A stretch of DNA of 64,000 nt from Mycolicibacterium arabiense (lineage in GTDB: Bacteria > Actinomycetota > Actinomycetes > Mycobacteriales > Mycobacteriaceae), in the NCBI RefSeq assembly GCF_010731815.2, contig NZ_AP022593.1, forward strand, positions 2,170,001 to 2,234,000, in the 5' to 3' direction. A program made the translations under genes and the position numbers. Under the pieces are notes generated by a model that saw only the letters and a program-made list of their open reading frames with translations, was not told the DNA's origin and made no database searches. Shown piece by piece: positions 34,337 through 43,316 of this stretch; positions within the stretch are counted from its first letter, which is position 1, and every line of letters begins with the position of its first letter.

Positions 34337-34645
34337 TCAGATGCAACCGCTGACGCTGACCCGCCGTCCGACGCTGGCGCACACGTTCACGTTCGGCGCC
34401 GGTGGCACGTACACCGGCGGTGGTGGCGGCGGAGGCGGTGGCGCCGCCCCGGGCGGCGGTGGTGGCGGAGGCGGTGGTGGCGGCGGCTGCAACGCGTCGT
34501 TCAGTTCGTAGAGCGGGTCCGAGCAGCCGCTGACGTCGACGTGCCTGCCCCCGATGGACCCGCACACGGCGTCGGCCGTCGGCGCCTGGACGAACCCCAG
34601 CGTTGCGGCGGCGATCGTGCCCGCCAGTACCAGCTTCGCGATCAT
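34337..34645 (-). CDS. Small secreted polyproline-linked protein with duplicated Cys motif
   Basis: A 102-residue protein with a clear signal peptide (MIAKLVLAGTIAAATLGFVQ, cleavage likely after ADA at about residue 26). The mature part has two similar Cys modules, VCGSIGGRHVDVSGC (Cys28-Cys41) and VCASVGRRVSVSGC (Cys89-Cys101). A linker of about 36 residues, almost all proline, separates them. Each pair may form a disulfide loop in the cell envelope. Function unknown. It lies 12 bp upstream of the SDR at 33554 on the same strand. Confidence 0.75.
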   Translation of the reverse strand: MIAKLVLAGTIAAATLGFVQAPTADAVCGSIGGRHVDVSGCSDPLYELNDALQPPPPPPPPPPPPGAAPPPPPPPPPVYVPPAPNVNVCASVGRRVSVSGCI

Positions 34646-34694
34646 GAACTCATGGTGCGCCCTTCAGCGGCGCGCGCAGTGCGGAACGCCCGAA

Positions 34695-35555
34695 TCAGAG
34701 CGTTCGTGCCGAAACGAACCGTCGGCGCTCCCCCGTGATCGGATCGTCGAACGTCAGCTCGCGGGCCACGAGCTGCAGCGGCCGGGTGAAGTCGTCGCCC
34801 GGCACCTCGACCACGTCGGGATAGAGCGGGTCGTTGACGATCGGCAGGCCCAGCGACGCCATGTGCACCCGCAGCTGATGCGTGCGCCCGGTGCGTGGCG
34901 TCAACCGGTAGCGGCCGTCACCGAGGTGCTCGACCAGCGTCTCGGCGTTGGGCTCCCCCGGCGCCTCAAAGGCCTGTAACCGGCTGCGCTCCTTCATGAT
35001 CCGATTGCGCAACGTCAGCGGGAAGGTCAGCGAGTCGTCCACGCCGGCGCGTGCCAGGTAGGTCTTGCCGACCTCACCCCGGGCGAACATGGTCTGGTAG
35101 GCCCCGCGGACTTCCCTCCGGGCCGTGAACAGCAGCACTCCCGCGGTCAGCCGGTCGAGCCGGTGCGCAGGGCTTAACTCTGGCAGACCCAGCGACCGCC
35201 GCAGCCTGACCAACGCGGTCTGCGCGACGTGTGCACCCCGCGGCATCGTGGCCAGGAAGTGCGGCTTGTCCACGACGACGACGTCGTCGTCCCGGTGGAG
35301 GATCGGCATCTCGAAGGGCACCTCGACCTCGTCGGGTAGCTCGCGGTAGAGGTAGACGTGCGCCCCGGCGGGTAGCACAGTGGTGCCGTCGAGCGGCTCG
35401 CCGCTGGCCGAGAACACCTCACCGGCAAGGACTTTGGCGCCGGAGGCGAACCGCCGCTCGAACTCCTCGACCAGTGACCCGCCCTGCACGCGCACCCGGG
35501 CCGGGCCCAGGCCGTCGCGCACGGGCAGGGGCGCCTTGATACGGCCCCGGCTCAC
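34695..35555 (-). CDS. RluA-family pseudouridine synthase (Rv3300c-like)
   Basis: About 286 residues. The RluA signature HRLDRLTAGVLLF contains the catalytic Asp, with DDDVVVVDKPHFLATMP before it and TPRTGRTHQLRVHMASLG after. It isomerises uridine in rRNA or tRNA; the target base is not predictable. GTG at 35555 is chosen because it overlaps the glpD2 stop (GTGA) and matches the family N-terminus. Gene order glpD2 then this gene agrees with Rv3302c-Rv3300c, but phoY1 (Rv3301c) is absent between them. Confidence 0.9.
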   Translation of the reverse strand: MSRGRIKAPLPVRDGLGPARVRVQGGSLVEEFERRFASGAKVLAGEVFSASGEPLDGTTVLPAGAHVYLYRELPDEVEVPFEMPILHRDDDVVVVDKPHFLATMPRGAHVAQTALVRLRRSLGLPELSPAHRLDRLTAGVLLFTARREVRGAYQTMFARGEVGKTYLARAGVDDSLTFPLTLRNRIMKERSRLQAFEAPGEPNAETLVEHLGDGRYRLTPRTGRTHQLRVHMASLGLPIVNDPLYPDVVEVPGDDFTRPLQLVARELTFDDPITGERRRFVSARTL

Positions 35556-37297
35556 GACAGCGGCACGGGTTCCAGGATCTCGGCGCGCGCCTCGGGCGCC
35601 GCGGCCCGCAGCGCGTCGGCGGACTCGTCGTCGGGCTGTGTTTGTGACCGCACCTCGGCCTCGACGCGGGCCCGGTAGGTCTCGACCTCGCGGTCGATGT
35701 CCTCGGAACTCCAACCCAGCACGGGCGCAACGACTTCGGCGACCTCGCGTGCGCAATCGACCCCGCGGTGCGGGTACTCGATCGAGATGCGCATCCTGCG
35801 GGCCATGATGTCCTCGAGGTGCAGTGCGCCCTCCGCCATCGCCGCGTACCAGGCCTCGACCTTGAGGTACACCGGCGCCTCGGTGATCGGCGCCAACAGA
35901 TCCGGCCTGCCGTCGGCCATGTCGAGCACCTCGCCGAGCAGCGAGCCGTACCGGTCCAGCAGGTGCCGCACCCGGTAGGGATGCAGGCCGTAGTGCTTGC
36001 CGACGTGTTCGGTCTGATTGACCAGCGCGAAGTACCCGTCGGCACCCATCAGCGGCACCTTCTCGGTGATCGACGGCGCCACCCGCGTCGGCACGAACTC
36101 GGCCGCGGCGTCGATCGCGTCCTCCCCCATGACCCGGTAGGTGGTGTACTTGCCGCCCGCGATCGCGACCAGACCCGGCGAGGGCACGGCGACGGCGTGC
36201 TCGCGGGACAACTTCGACGTCTCCTCGCTCTCACCGGCCAGCAGGGGCCGCAGCCCGGCGTAGACGCCGTCGATGTCGTCGTGGTTCAGCGGCGTCGCCA
36301 GCACGGTGTTGACCGTGCCGAGGATGTAGTCGATGTCGGCCTTGGTCGCGGCGGGGTGCGCGAGGTCGAGGTTCCAGTCGGTGTCGGTGGTGCCGATGAT
36401 CCAGTGCGTGCCCCACGGGATCACGAACAGCACCGACTTCTCGGTGCGCAGGATGATCGCCACCTCGCTGACGATGCGGTCGCGCGGCACCACGATGTGC
36501 ACGCCCTTCGAGGCACGCACCCGGAACCGGCCGCGCTGCCTGGACAGCGCCTGGATCTCGTCGGTCCACACGCCGGTCGCGTTCACGACGACGTGTCCGT
36601 GGACGTCGGCGACCCGGCCGTCCTCGGAGTCGCGGATCTTGACGCCGGTGACCCGGTCGCCCTCCCGCAGCAACGAGACGACCTGGGTGGAGTTGCGGAC
36701 CACGGCGCCGTAGTGCGCGGCCGTGCGTGCGACGGTCATCGTGTGCCGCGCGTCGTCGACCACGGTGTCGTAGTAGCGGATGCCGCCGATGAGCGCGCTG
36801 CGCTTGAGCCCGGGCGCCAGTCGCAGCGCACCCGCCCGCAGCAGGTGCTTCTGCGGCGGCACCGACTTGGCGCCACCGAGCTGGTCGTACAGGAAGATGC
36901 CCGCGGCCACGTACGGCCGCTCCCACAGGCGCTTGGTCAGGGGGAAGAGGAACGGCAGCGGCTTGACCAGGTGCGGCGCCAGCGTCGTCAGGGACAGCTC
37001 ACGCTCGTGCAGCGCCTCGCGGACCAGACCGAACTCGAGCTGCTCGAGGTAGCGCAGCCCGCCGTGGAACATCTTCGACGAGCGGCTCGACGTGCCGGAG
37101 GCGAAGTCACGGGCCTCGACGAGCGCGACCTTCAGCCCGCGGGTGGCCGCGTCCAGCGCGGCACCGGCCCCGACGACGCCGCCGCCGATGACCACCACGT
37201 CGAACTGCTCGCTGCCTAGCCGCTCCCAGGCACTCGCGCGCTGATCGGGGCCGAGCAGGGTCTGCCCATTGCCCGGACCGGGGATCGGGGAACTCAC
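35552..37297 (-). CDS. glpD2: Aerobic glycerol-3-phosphate dehydrogenase GlpD2
   Basis: A 581-residue FAD enzyme close in length to M. tuberculosis GlpD2. VVVIGGGVVGAGAALDAATR is the FAD Rossmann motif, GTSSRSSKMFHGGLRYLE is the GlpD signature, and WGTHWIIGTTDTDWN lies in the substrate region. It oxidises sn-glycerol 3-phosphate to dihydroxyacetone phosphate at the membrane, feeding the quinone pool. GAGGAG precedes the ATG. A short GTAGC-gtt-GCTAC inverted repeat lies upstream at 37327-37339. It is coupled to the pseudouridine synthase. Confidence 0.95.
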   Translation of the reverse strand: MSSPIPGPGNGQTLLGPDQRASAWERLGSEQFDVVVIGGGVVGAGAALDAATRGLKVALVEARDFASGTSSRSSKMFHGGLRYLEQLEFGLVREALHERELSLTTLAPHLVKPLPFLFPLTKRLWERPYVAAGIFLYDQLGGAKSVPPQKHLLRAGALRLAPGLKRSALIGGIRYYDTVVDDARHTMTVARTAAHYGAVVRNSTQVVSLLREGDRVTGVKIRDSEDGRVADVHGHVVVNATGVWTDEIQALSRQRGRFRVRASKGVHIVVPRDRIVSEVAIILRTEKSVLFVIPWGTHWIIGTTDTDWNLDLAHPAATKADIDYILGTVNTVLATPLNHDDIDGVYAGLRPLLAGESEETSKLSREHAVAVPSPGLVAIAGGKYTTYRVMGEDAIDAAAEFVPTRVAPSITEKVPLMGADGYFALVNQTEHVGKHYGLHPYRVRHLLDRYGSLLGEVLDMADGRPDLLAPITEAPVYLKVEAWYAAMAEGALHLEDIMARRMRISIEYPHRGVDCAREVAEVVAPVLGWSSEDIDREVETYRARVEAEVRSQTQPDDESADALRAAAPEARAEILEPVPLS

Positions 37298-37357
37298 GCC
37301 GGCACTCCTCAGGTAGTTACTCGTCGGTAGCGTTGCTACGTCCGAGCGTAGCCGCGA

Positions 37358-38773
37358 TCAGTCCAGATCGTCGTGCGCCATCAACCGGCGGGCCGTCTCG
37401 ACGGTCGATCCAGAGAGCGACGGATAGACCGACAGCGTCTGGGCCAGGTCCGTCACCGACAGGTTGTTCTGCACGGCCAACGCGATGGGCAGGATCAGTT
37501 CCGACGCGATCGGGGCCACCACCACGCCGCCGATGACCACGCCGGTGGCCGGGCGGCAGAAGATCTTGACGAAGCCGCGCCGCAGCAGCGACATCTTGGC
37601 CCTGGCGTTGGTCGTCAGCGGCAGCATCAGCGTGCGGGCGGGCACCTCGCCGCTGTCGATCTTGGTCTGCGGCACGCCGACCGCCGCGATCTCAGGCCTG
37701 GTGAACACGGCGGCGGCCACCGTCCGCAGGCGGATCGGGGACACGCCCTCGCCGAGCGCGTGATACATCGCGATGCGGCCCTGCATGGCCGCGACCGACG
37801 CCAGCGGCAGCAGGCCCGTGCAGTCGCCCGCCGCGTAGATGCCCGCCGCGGTCGTCCGGGACACGCGGTCCACCGGCAGGTAGTTGCCGGGGCCGAGTTC
37901 GATGCCGACGCGGTCGAGACCCAGCCCGCTGGTGTTGGGCACCGACCCGACCGTCATCAGGGCGTGGCTGCCGTCGACGACGCGACCGTCGGCCAGCGTC
38001 ACACGGACGCCATCCCCGGTGCGGACCACCGAGTCCGCGCGGGCATTCTTGACGAGCTTCACACCGCGTTCGGCGAACGCCTCCTCGAGCACCGCGGCCG
38101 CGTCGGAGTCCTCGTGCGGCAGGATCTGGTCGCGGCTGGCGACCACGGTCACCTTCACGCCGAGTTCGGTATAAGCGCTGCAGAACTCCGCTCCCGTCAC
38201 ACCCGACCCGACGATCACCAGGTGGTCGGGCAGCTCGGTGAGGTCGTAGAGCTGCCGCCAGTTCAGGATGCGCTCGCCGTCGGGTTCGGCATTGCGCAGC
38301 ACGCGCGGGCTGGCACCGGTCGCGATCAGCACGACGTCGGCCTTCAGCACGCCGACCTTGCCGTCCTTCGTCGTCACCCGCACCCGGTGGTGCGCCATGC
38401 CCGGCACGTCGTCGACCAGCTCACCGCGGCCCTGCACCACGTTCACGCCCTCGCGCAGCAGGTTCGAGCCGATGTCCGCCGACTGCGACCTCGCGAGCGT
38501 CTTGACCCGGTTGTGGATCTGCTCGAGCGAGATCTTGGCGTCGTCGATCGCGATGTCGAAGCCGAGACCGTTGGCGCGGCGCAGTTCGGTGCGCACGCCT
38601 GTCGAGGCGATGAACGTCTTGGACGGGACGCAGTCCCAGAGCACGCACGCGCCGCCGATGCCGTCGGAATCAACGACGGTGACCTGTGCGACGTCGGGTC
38701 CACGGCCCGCCGCGACGAGCGCGGCTTCGTAGCCGGCGGGACCGCCGCCGATGATCACGATGCGGGTAGCCAC
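37358..38773 (-). CDS. lpdA: NAD(P)H-quinone reductase LpdA
   Basis: A 471-residue flavoprotein of the disulfide-reductase family. IVIIGGGPAGYEAALVAAGR binds FAD, GGACVLWDCVPSKTF is the active-site region with a Cys-x4-Cys pair, and VIVGSGVTGAEFCSAYTELG binds NAD(P). The C-terminus reads SVYPSLSGSTVE where true lipoamide dehydrogenases have a catalytic His (HPTLSE), in line with LpdA (Rv3303c) being a quinone reductase and not a lipoamide dehydrogenase. It is 60 bp upstream of glpD2, as in M. tuberculosis. Confidence 0.93.
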   Translation of the reverse strand: MATRIVIIGGGPAGYEAALVAAGRGPDVAQVTVVDSDGIGGACVLWDCVPSKTFIASTGVRTELRRANGLGFDIAIDDAKISLEQIHNRVKTLARSQSADIGSNLLREGVNVVQGRGELVDDVPGMAHHRVRVTTKDGKVGVLKADVVLIATGASPRVLRNAEPDGERILNWRQLYDLTELPDHLVIVGSGVTGAEFCSAYTELGVKVTVVASRDQILPHEDSDAAAVLEEAFAERGVKLVKNARADSVVRTGDGVRVTLADGRVVDGSHALMTVGSVPNTSGLGLDRVGIELGPGNYLPVDRVSRTTAAGIYAAGDCTGLLPLASVAAMQGRIAMYHALGEGVSPIRLRTVAAAVFTRPEIAAVGVPQTKIDSGEVPARTLMLPLTTNARAKMSLLRRGFVKIFCRPATGVVIGGVVVAPIASELILPIALAVQNNLSVTDLAQTLSVYPSLSGSTVETARRLMAHDDLD

Positions 38774-39074
38774 GGCCTCAACCTACTGGGGCAGACGCGA
38801 TTCGGGAGCCCCGCCCGTCGAATCCAGTACGTGACTCCGTCGCGACGGACGTCCCGATTACCCCTGTGTCACGATATGAGAACTGGCGTGTTCCCCATAC
38901 GGAGTCCGGGCATGGCCCCCATACTCGTCTGCGGACGCCGCAGGCCATCCGAGGACCTTGGCGCCGTCGACCCGCGGACAGCGGGAGGGGTGGTCAGCGG
39001 TGAGCAGTGGCGGACGTCGGTCGGTCTCGAACGCGACGTCCGGGCTTGCCAGCCCTTCGGATCGCCGCTCGGCG
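38774..39074. other. Intergenic region upstream of the PGRS gene
   Basis: About 300 bp between the divergent lpdA and PGRS genes. No convincing gene, RNA or strong palindrome was seen. It must contain both promoters. The PGRS reading frame stays open back to 38958, so a longer N-terminus beginning within this stretch cannot be excluded. Confidence 0.5.
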
Positions 39075-41594
39075 ATGAACGAGCATGCCAGCCGGGCGAT
39101 TGCGGCCGCGGCGATCGCAGCGGGCTTCATGGCCGCCGGCGGTGGGATGGGGATCGCCCTCGCAGCCCCGCAACCCGACCCTCCGGTCACCTGCGCGCCT
39201 GCGGAGACGTGCCCACCTAGCGAGCGGGCGTCACACGAGGTCCGGCCCGTTCGGCTGGACGCCAGCCGCACACCCAATCCACTGCTGGGATTGATGGGCG
39301 TGCCGGCGGCGCGCGTCGCGCCGCTGCCCAAGACGTTCTCCGGTGGCCCGGATCCGTTCGCCGCGCTGGTTGGACTGTTCATCGGCAATGGCGCCGATGC
39401 CGCGGCCGACTGCACGGGTCTGGCCTGCAACGGCGGAAACGGCGGCCTGTTCTTCGGCAACGGCGGTCGGGGCGCCAACGGGGGTTCCGGCGGCAACGCC
39501 GGGCTGATCGGAAACGGCGGCATCGGCGGTAGCGCTGGTCTGGGTGGCGCGGGCGGCGCCGGCGGCCGCGGCGGACTGCTGATCGGAAACGGTGGCAACG
39601 GCGGGGCTGGCGGCGCAGGCGTCGCGGGCGCGGCCGGGACGATGGGCTCGTCCGGCAACGCAGGCGGCAAGGGTGGCGATGGCGGCCGCGGCGGCGCCGG
39701 TGGTCTATTCGGTGGATCCGGCGGTCGAGGCGGAGCGGGCGGCGCCGGCGGCGATGGCGGCGCAGGAGCGACCGGAGGCGTCGGGCTGGCCGGCGTTACC
39801 CCGGGCGCGGCAGGCGGGACGGGACAGACCGGCGGCAGCGGCGGCGCGGGCGGAGCCGGCGGCAACGCAGGAGCCGGCGGTACGCGCGGATGGTTCGGCG
39901 GGGTGTCGGGCGCAGCGGGGACGAACGGCGACGGCGGCCGTGGCGGCGACGCGGCCGACGGCGGCACCGGAGGCACCGGCGCCGACGGCGCGGCAGGCGC
40001 GGCAGGCCTCGATGGCGGCGCAGGCGGGAACGGACGAGACGGCGGCACCGGCGGCATTGGTGGGGCGAGCGGCGCGGCCGGCGCGGGCGGCGCCGCGGGT
40101 AGCGGCGGCACCGGTGGAGTCGCGGGCGCCGATGGCAGCGGGGCCGGGCAGGGCGCCGGCGGCCGAGGCGGAAACGGCGGTGCGGGCGGCAATGGCGGCA
40201 CCGGGACCACCGGTGACACCGGAGACACCGGATCGGCCGGCACACCGACCGTAGACGGCGGTATGGGCGGCACCGGAGGCGTTGGAGGCCAAGGCGGTAG
40301 GGGTGGCGACGGAGGCAACGGCGGGAATGCCGGTCTCGGCGGTGCCGGATCGACCGTCGGGGCCAACGGGCTCAACGGAAGCGGCGGCAACGCCGGTGAC
40401 GGGGGCGTCGGCGGCACGGGCGGCACGGGCGGTCGAGGCGCCGATGGCGTCCGCGGCGCCGATGCGACCGCGCCCCTCGGCACCGGGGGCCTCGGCGGTA
40501 ACGCCAGCGCCGGAGGAAGTGGCGGCACCGGCGGCACCGGTGGTGCCGCGGGCGTGGCCGGCAACGCAGGCACGACGCCCGGCTCGGGCGGTGTCTCCGG
40601 CCAGGCGGGCAGCGCGGGCGCCCAGGGGGCCGGAGGCACCGGCGGCGCCGGCGGCACGGGCGGGACCGGCGGCACGGGCGGCACCGGTACCGCAGGCTCC
40701 AACGGTGAAGATTCCTTTCCGGCGGGCCGAGACGGCGGCGCCGGCAGCTCCGGGACGGCGGGTGGCGCCGGAGGCACCGGTGGCGACGGAGCCGCGGGAG
40801 GCGCAGGCGGACAAGGCAGCACAACAGGCGCGGCTGGGGCCAACGGGAACGGTGGCGCGGGCGGCACTGGAGGCACCGGAGGCACCGGCGGCAACGGCGG
40901 CGGCGGCGGCTTCGGCGACTACGACACCAGCGGCGGCAACGGCGGCCGCGGCGGCGACGGCGGCGCGGGCGGCACCGGTGGTACCGGCGGATCTGCCGGC
41001 ACCGGTGGCGCCGCGGGGACCGGTAGCAACGGGAGCACCGGTTCCATGGGCCTGGCCGGAACGGGCGGCGACGGCGGCGTCGGCGGCTTCACGCACGGCG
41101 GTTCGGACGGCGTCGGCGGTGACGGAGGCGACGGCGGCAACGGCGGTACGGGCGGCAACGGCGGCGCGGGCGGCGTCGGTCTCGGATCCAGCGACTTCGC
41201 CGACGGGACCGGCGGCCGCGGCGGCAACGGCGGCACGGGCACGGGCGGCAACGGCGGCGCAGGCGGCGCCGGTGGCCGAGGCTTGGGCGCCGATGGCAAC
41301 GGCCTCGGCGGCCGCGGCGGCGACGGCGGCTCCAGCCTGGGCGCGAATGGCGGACGTGGCGGAAACGGCGGCGAGGGCGTCAGCGCGCAGCAACCGGGTT
41401 ACACCGGCACCGGAGGCGCCGGTGGCAACGGCGGCGATTCGACCGGCGGAACGGGCGGCAACGGCGGCAACGGCGGCAACGGCGCGGCGAGAGGCAGTGG
41501 CACCAGCGGTGGCGGAGGCGCCGCCGGGGCCGGCGGGACACCCGGCGGCACCCCGGGTCAGGCCGGCACCAGCACGTCGCTGAACGCCGGCTGA
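39075..41594 (+). CDS. Secreted PGRS-repeat protein without PE domain
   Basis: About 839 residues from ATG 39075. The start [20 protein letters not shown] followed by a short Ala/Gly-rich segment ending IALAAPQ looks like a Sec signal peptide. A non-repetitive segment of roughly 85 residues follows, with two Cys pairs. The rest is Gly-Gly-X repeats (GGNGGxGG, GGTGGTGG) like the PGRS region of PE_PGRS proteins, which can fold as poly-glycine sandwich or beta-roll structures. No N-terminal PE domain is present, so export is probably through Sec and not ESX-5. It lies between lpdA and the Rv3304-like gene, adjacent in M. tuberculosis. Confidence 0.8.
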   Translation: MNEHASRAIAAAAIAAGFMAAGGGMGIALAAPQPDPPVTCAPAETCPPSERASHEVRPVRLDASRTPNPLLGLMGVPAARVAPLPKTFSGGPDPFAALVGLFIGNGADAAADCTGLACNGGNGGLFFGNGGRGANGGSGGNAGLIGNGGIGGSAGLGGAGGAGGRGGLLIGNGGNGGAGGAGVAGAAGTMGSSGNAGGKGGDGGRGGAGGLFGGSGGRGGAGGAGGDGGAGATGGVGLAGVTPGAAGGTGQTGGSGGAGGAGGNAGAGGTRGWFGGVSGAAGTNGDGGRGGDAADGGTGGTGADGAAGAAGLDGGAGGNGRDGGTGGIGGASGAAGAGGAAGSGGTGGVAGADGSGAGQGAGGRGGNGGAGGNGGTGTTGDTGDTGSAGTPTVDGGMGGTGGVGGQGGRGGDGGNGGNAGLGGAGSTVGANGLNGSGGNAGDGGVGGTGGTGGRGADGVRGADATAPLGTGGLGGNASAGGSGGTGGTGGAAGVAGNAGTTPGSGGVSGQAGSAGAQGAGGTGGAGGTGGTGGTGGTGTAGSNGEDSFPAGRDGGAGSSGTAGGAGGTGGDGAAGGAGGQGSTTGAAGANGNGGAGGTGGTGGTGGNGGGGGFGDYDTSGGNGGRGGDGGAGGTGGTGGSAGTGGAAGTGSNGSTGSMGLAGTGGDGGVGGFTHGGSDGVGGDGGDGGNGGTGGNGGAGGVGLGSSDFADGTGGRGGNGGTGTGGNGGAGGAGGRGLGADGNGLGGRGGDGGSSLGANGGRGGNGGEGVSAQQPGYTGTGGAGGNGGDSTGGTGGNGGNGGNGAARGSGTSGGGGAAGAGGTPGGTPGQAGTSTSLNAG
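39420..41580 (+). repeat. PGRS low-complexity coding repeat
   Basis: About 2.1 kb of degenerate GGC-GGN triplet-rich repeats encode Gly-Gly-X units. The repeats are not long identical copies but variations on 9-nt and 18-nt units. The strong strand periodicity produces long artificial open frames on both strands across the region. Confidence 0.9.
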
Positions 41595-41662
41595 CGGGAC
41601 TCCCATCGATCCGCTGCACGGCTGCGCGTCGGGCACGCCCGCGACCCCTTAGGCTTACGGCC

Positions 41663-42136
41663 GTGCCGATCTACGCCGCCTACGGATCGAACATGCATCC
41701 GGAGCAGATGCTGCAGCGTGCCCCGCATTCGCCGATGGCGGGAACGGGCTGGTTGCACGGCTGGCGGCTGACGTTCGGCGGTGCCGACATCGGCTGGGAG
41801 GGTGCGCTGGCGACCCTGGTCGAGGATCCCGACTCGAAGGTCTTCGTCGTGCTCTACGACATGACCAAGGAGGACGAGGAGAACCTCGACCGCTGGGAGG
41901 GCTCCGAGCTGGGGTTTCACAAGAAGATTCGCTGCCGAGTGCATCGCGAGACGTCCGACACCGACACCGACCCGGTGCTGGCGTGGCTCTACGTCGTCGA
42001 CGCGTGGGAGGGCGGCATCCCGTCGGCCCGCTACCTCGGCGTGATGGCCGAGGCCGCGGAGATCGCGGGCGCACCGCCGGAGTACGTGCACGATCTGCGC
42101 ACCAGGCCGTCGAGCAACGTCGGCCCCGGTACCTAG
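41663..42136 (+). CDS. Gamma-glutamylcyclotransferase-like protein (Rv3304-like)
   Basis: A 157-residue GGCT-fold protein. IYAAYGSNMHPEQM carries the YGSN substrate loop, and LDRWEGSELGF contains the Glu expected to act as general acid/base. GGCT-like enzymes release 5-oxoproline from gamma-glutamyl compounds, but many family members have other or unknown roles. The start is GTG at 41663. Position before amiA1 matches Rv3304 in M. tuberculosis. Confidence 0.82.
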   Translation: MPIYAAYGSNMHPEQMLQRAPHSPMAGTGWLHGWRLTFGGADIGWEGALATLVEDPDSKVFVVLYDMTKEDEENLDRWEGSELGFHKKIRCRVHRETSDTDTDPVLAWLYVVDAWEGGIPSARYLGVMAEAAEIAGAPPEYVHDLRTRPSSNVGPGT

Positions 42137-42146
42137 GTCGGCGCGG

Positions 42147-43316
42147 TCAGATCAGCGCGCTCTGCTCGACGATGTTGACCAGCACGCGCACGCCGACGGC
42201 CAGCGCCCGCTCGTCGAGGTCGAACGTCGGCTGGTGCAGATCGAGCTGCGGGCCGTGGCCCGACCACACGCCGAGCCTGGCCATCGCGCCCGGCACCTCC
42301 TCGAGGTACCAGGAGAAGTCCTCGCCGCCGCCCGACTGCCGGGTGTCGGCCAGCGCGTCGATGCCGATGGCCTCGATCGCGTGGGTCATGATGCGCGTCG
42401 AGATCTCCTCGTTGACCACCGGCGGCACGCCGCGGCGGTAGTGCACGGCGTAGTCGACCTGCAGCGGCACCAGCAGCGACGACACGATCTCGCCGACGAG
42501 GTCCTCCATGACGACCCACGCCTCGCGGCTCGCGGTGCGGATGGTGCCCGCGATCGAGCCGGACTGCGGGATCGCGTTGGCGGCCACCCCGGCGTTCACC
42601 GCGCCCCACACCATCACGGTGCTGTGCCGCGGGTCGACGCGACGGGACAGCACGCCGGGCACGCCGGTGATCAACGTGCCGAGCGCGTAGACCAGGTCGC
42701 CGGTCAGGTGTGGGCGCGAGGTGTGCCCGCCGGGCGACTGCAGGGTGATCTCGATCTGGTCGGCCGCCGAGGTGATGGGGCCTGGCGTGGTGGCGATCTT
42801 GCCGACCGCCAACCGCGGATCGCAGTGCAGCGCGAAGATCCGCGTCACCCCGCTGAGCGCTCCCGCGGCGATCGCATCGATGGCGCCGCCGGGCATCAGT
42901 TCCTCGGCGGGCTGGAAGATCAGCCGCACGCCGATCGGCAGCTCGGGCACCGATGCGAGCGCCAGGGCCGTTCCCAACAGCACCGCCGTGTGGCCGTCGT
43001 GGCCGCAGGCATGTGCAGCGCCAGGCACCAGCGACGAGTACGGCGCCCCGGTGCGCTCGGTCATCGGCAGCGCGTCCATGTCGGCGCGCAGCGCGACCCG
43101 CGGGCCGTGTTCGGGACCGAAGTCACACGTCAGCCCCGTGCCGCCGGGCAGCACCTTGGGGTTGAGGCCCGCGTCGGCGAGCCGGGACGCGACGAACTGC
43201 GTCGTCGCGAACTCCTGCCTGCCCAGTTCGGGGTGCTGGTGGATGTGCCTGCGCCACGCAACCAGGTCGTCGGCGTGCGCGGCCAGCCAGGCATCGGTGT
43301 AGGACTGCATGTTCAC
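42147..43316 (-). CDS. amiA1: M20 family amidohydrolase AmiA1
   Basis: 389 residues when started at GTG 43316, the same length as M. tuberculosis AmiA1 (Rv3305c). WRRHIHQHPELG opens the fold, RADMDALPMTE and ACGHDGHTAVLLG are the metal-binding motifs of M20 peptidases/amidohydrolases, and SGGGEDFSWYLEEVPG is the C-terminal metal motif. It likely hydrolyses N-acyl amino acids or related amides; substrate not proven. The GTG overlaps the amiB1 stop by 4 nt; ATG 43310 is the alternative. Confidence 0.92.
   Translation of the reverse strand: MNMQSYTDAWLAAHADDLVAWRRHIHQHPELGRQEFATTQFVASRLADAGLNPKVLPGGTGLTCDFGPEHGPRVALRADMDALPMTERTGAPYSSLVPGAAHACGHDGHTAVLLGTALALASVPELPIGVRLIFQPAEELMPGGAIDAIAAGALSGVTRIFALHCDPRLAVGKIATTPGPITSAADQIEITLQSPGGHTSRPHLTGDLVYALGTLITGVPGVLSRRVDPRHSTVMVWGAVNAGVAANAIPQSGSIAGTIRTASREAWVVMEDLVGEIVSSLLVPLQVDYAVHYRRGVPPVVNEEISTRIMTHAIEAIGIDALADTRQSGGGEDFSWYLEEVPGAMARLGVWSGHGPQLDLHQPTFDLDERALAVGVRVLVNIVEQSALI

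Noticed and set aside
39420..41580. Considered as a CRISPR array or minisatellite because of regular repeats.
   Set aside because: There are no unique spacers or palindromic repeat units; the repeats are in frame and encode Gly-Gly-X.
38858..41636. Very long open frames on both strands across the PGRS region (for example 678 and 643 codons antisense).
   Set aside because: GGC-rich triplet periodicity removes stop codons in all frames; the antisense products are featureless Pro/Ala-rich sequences without a start region or domain.
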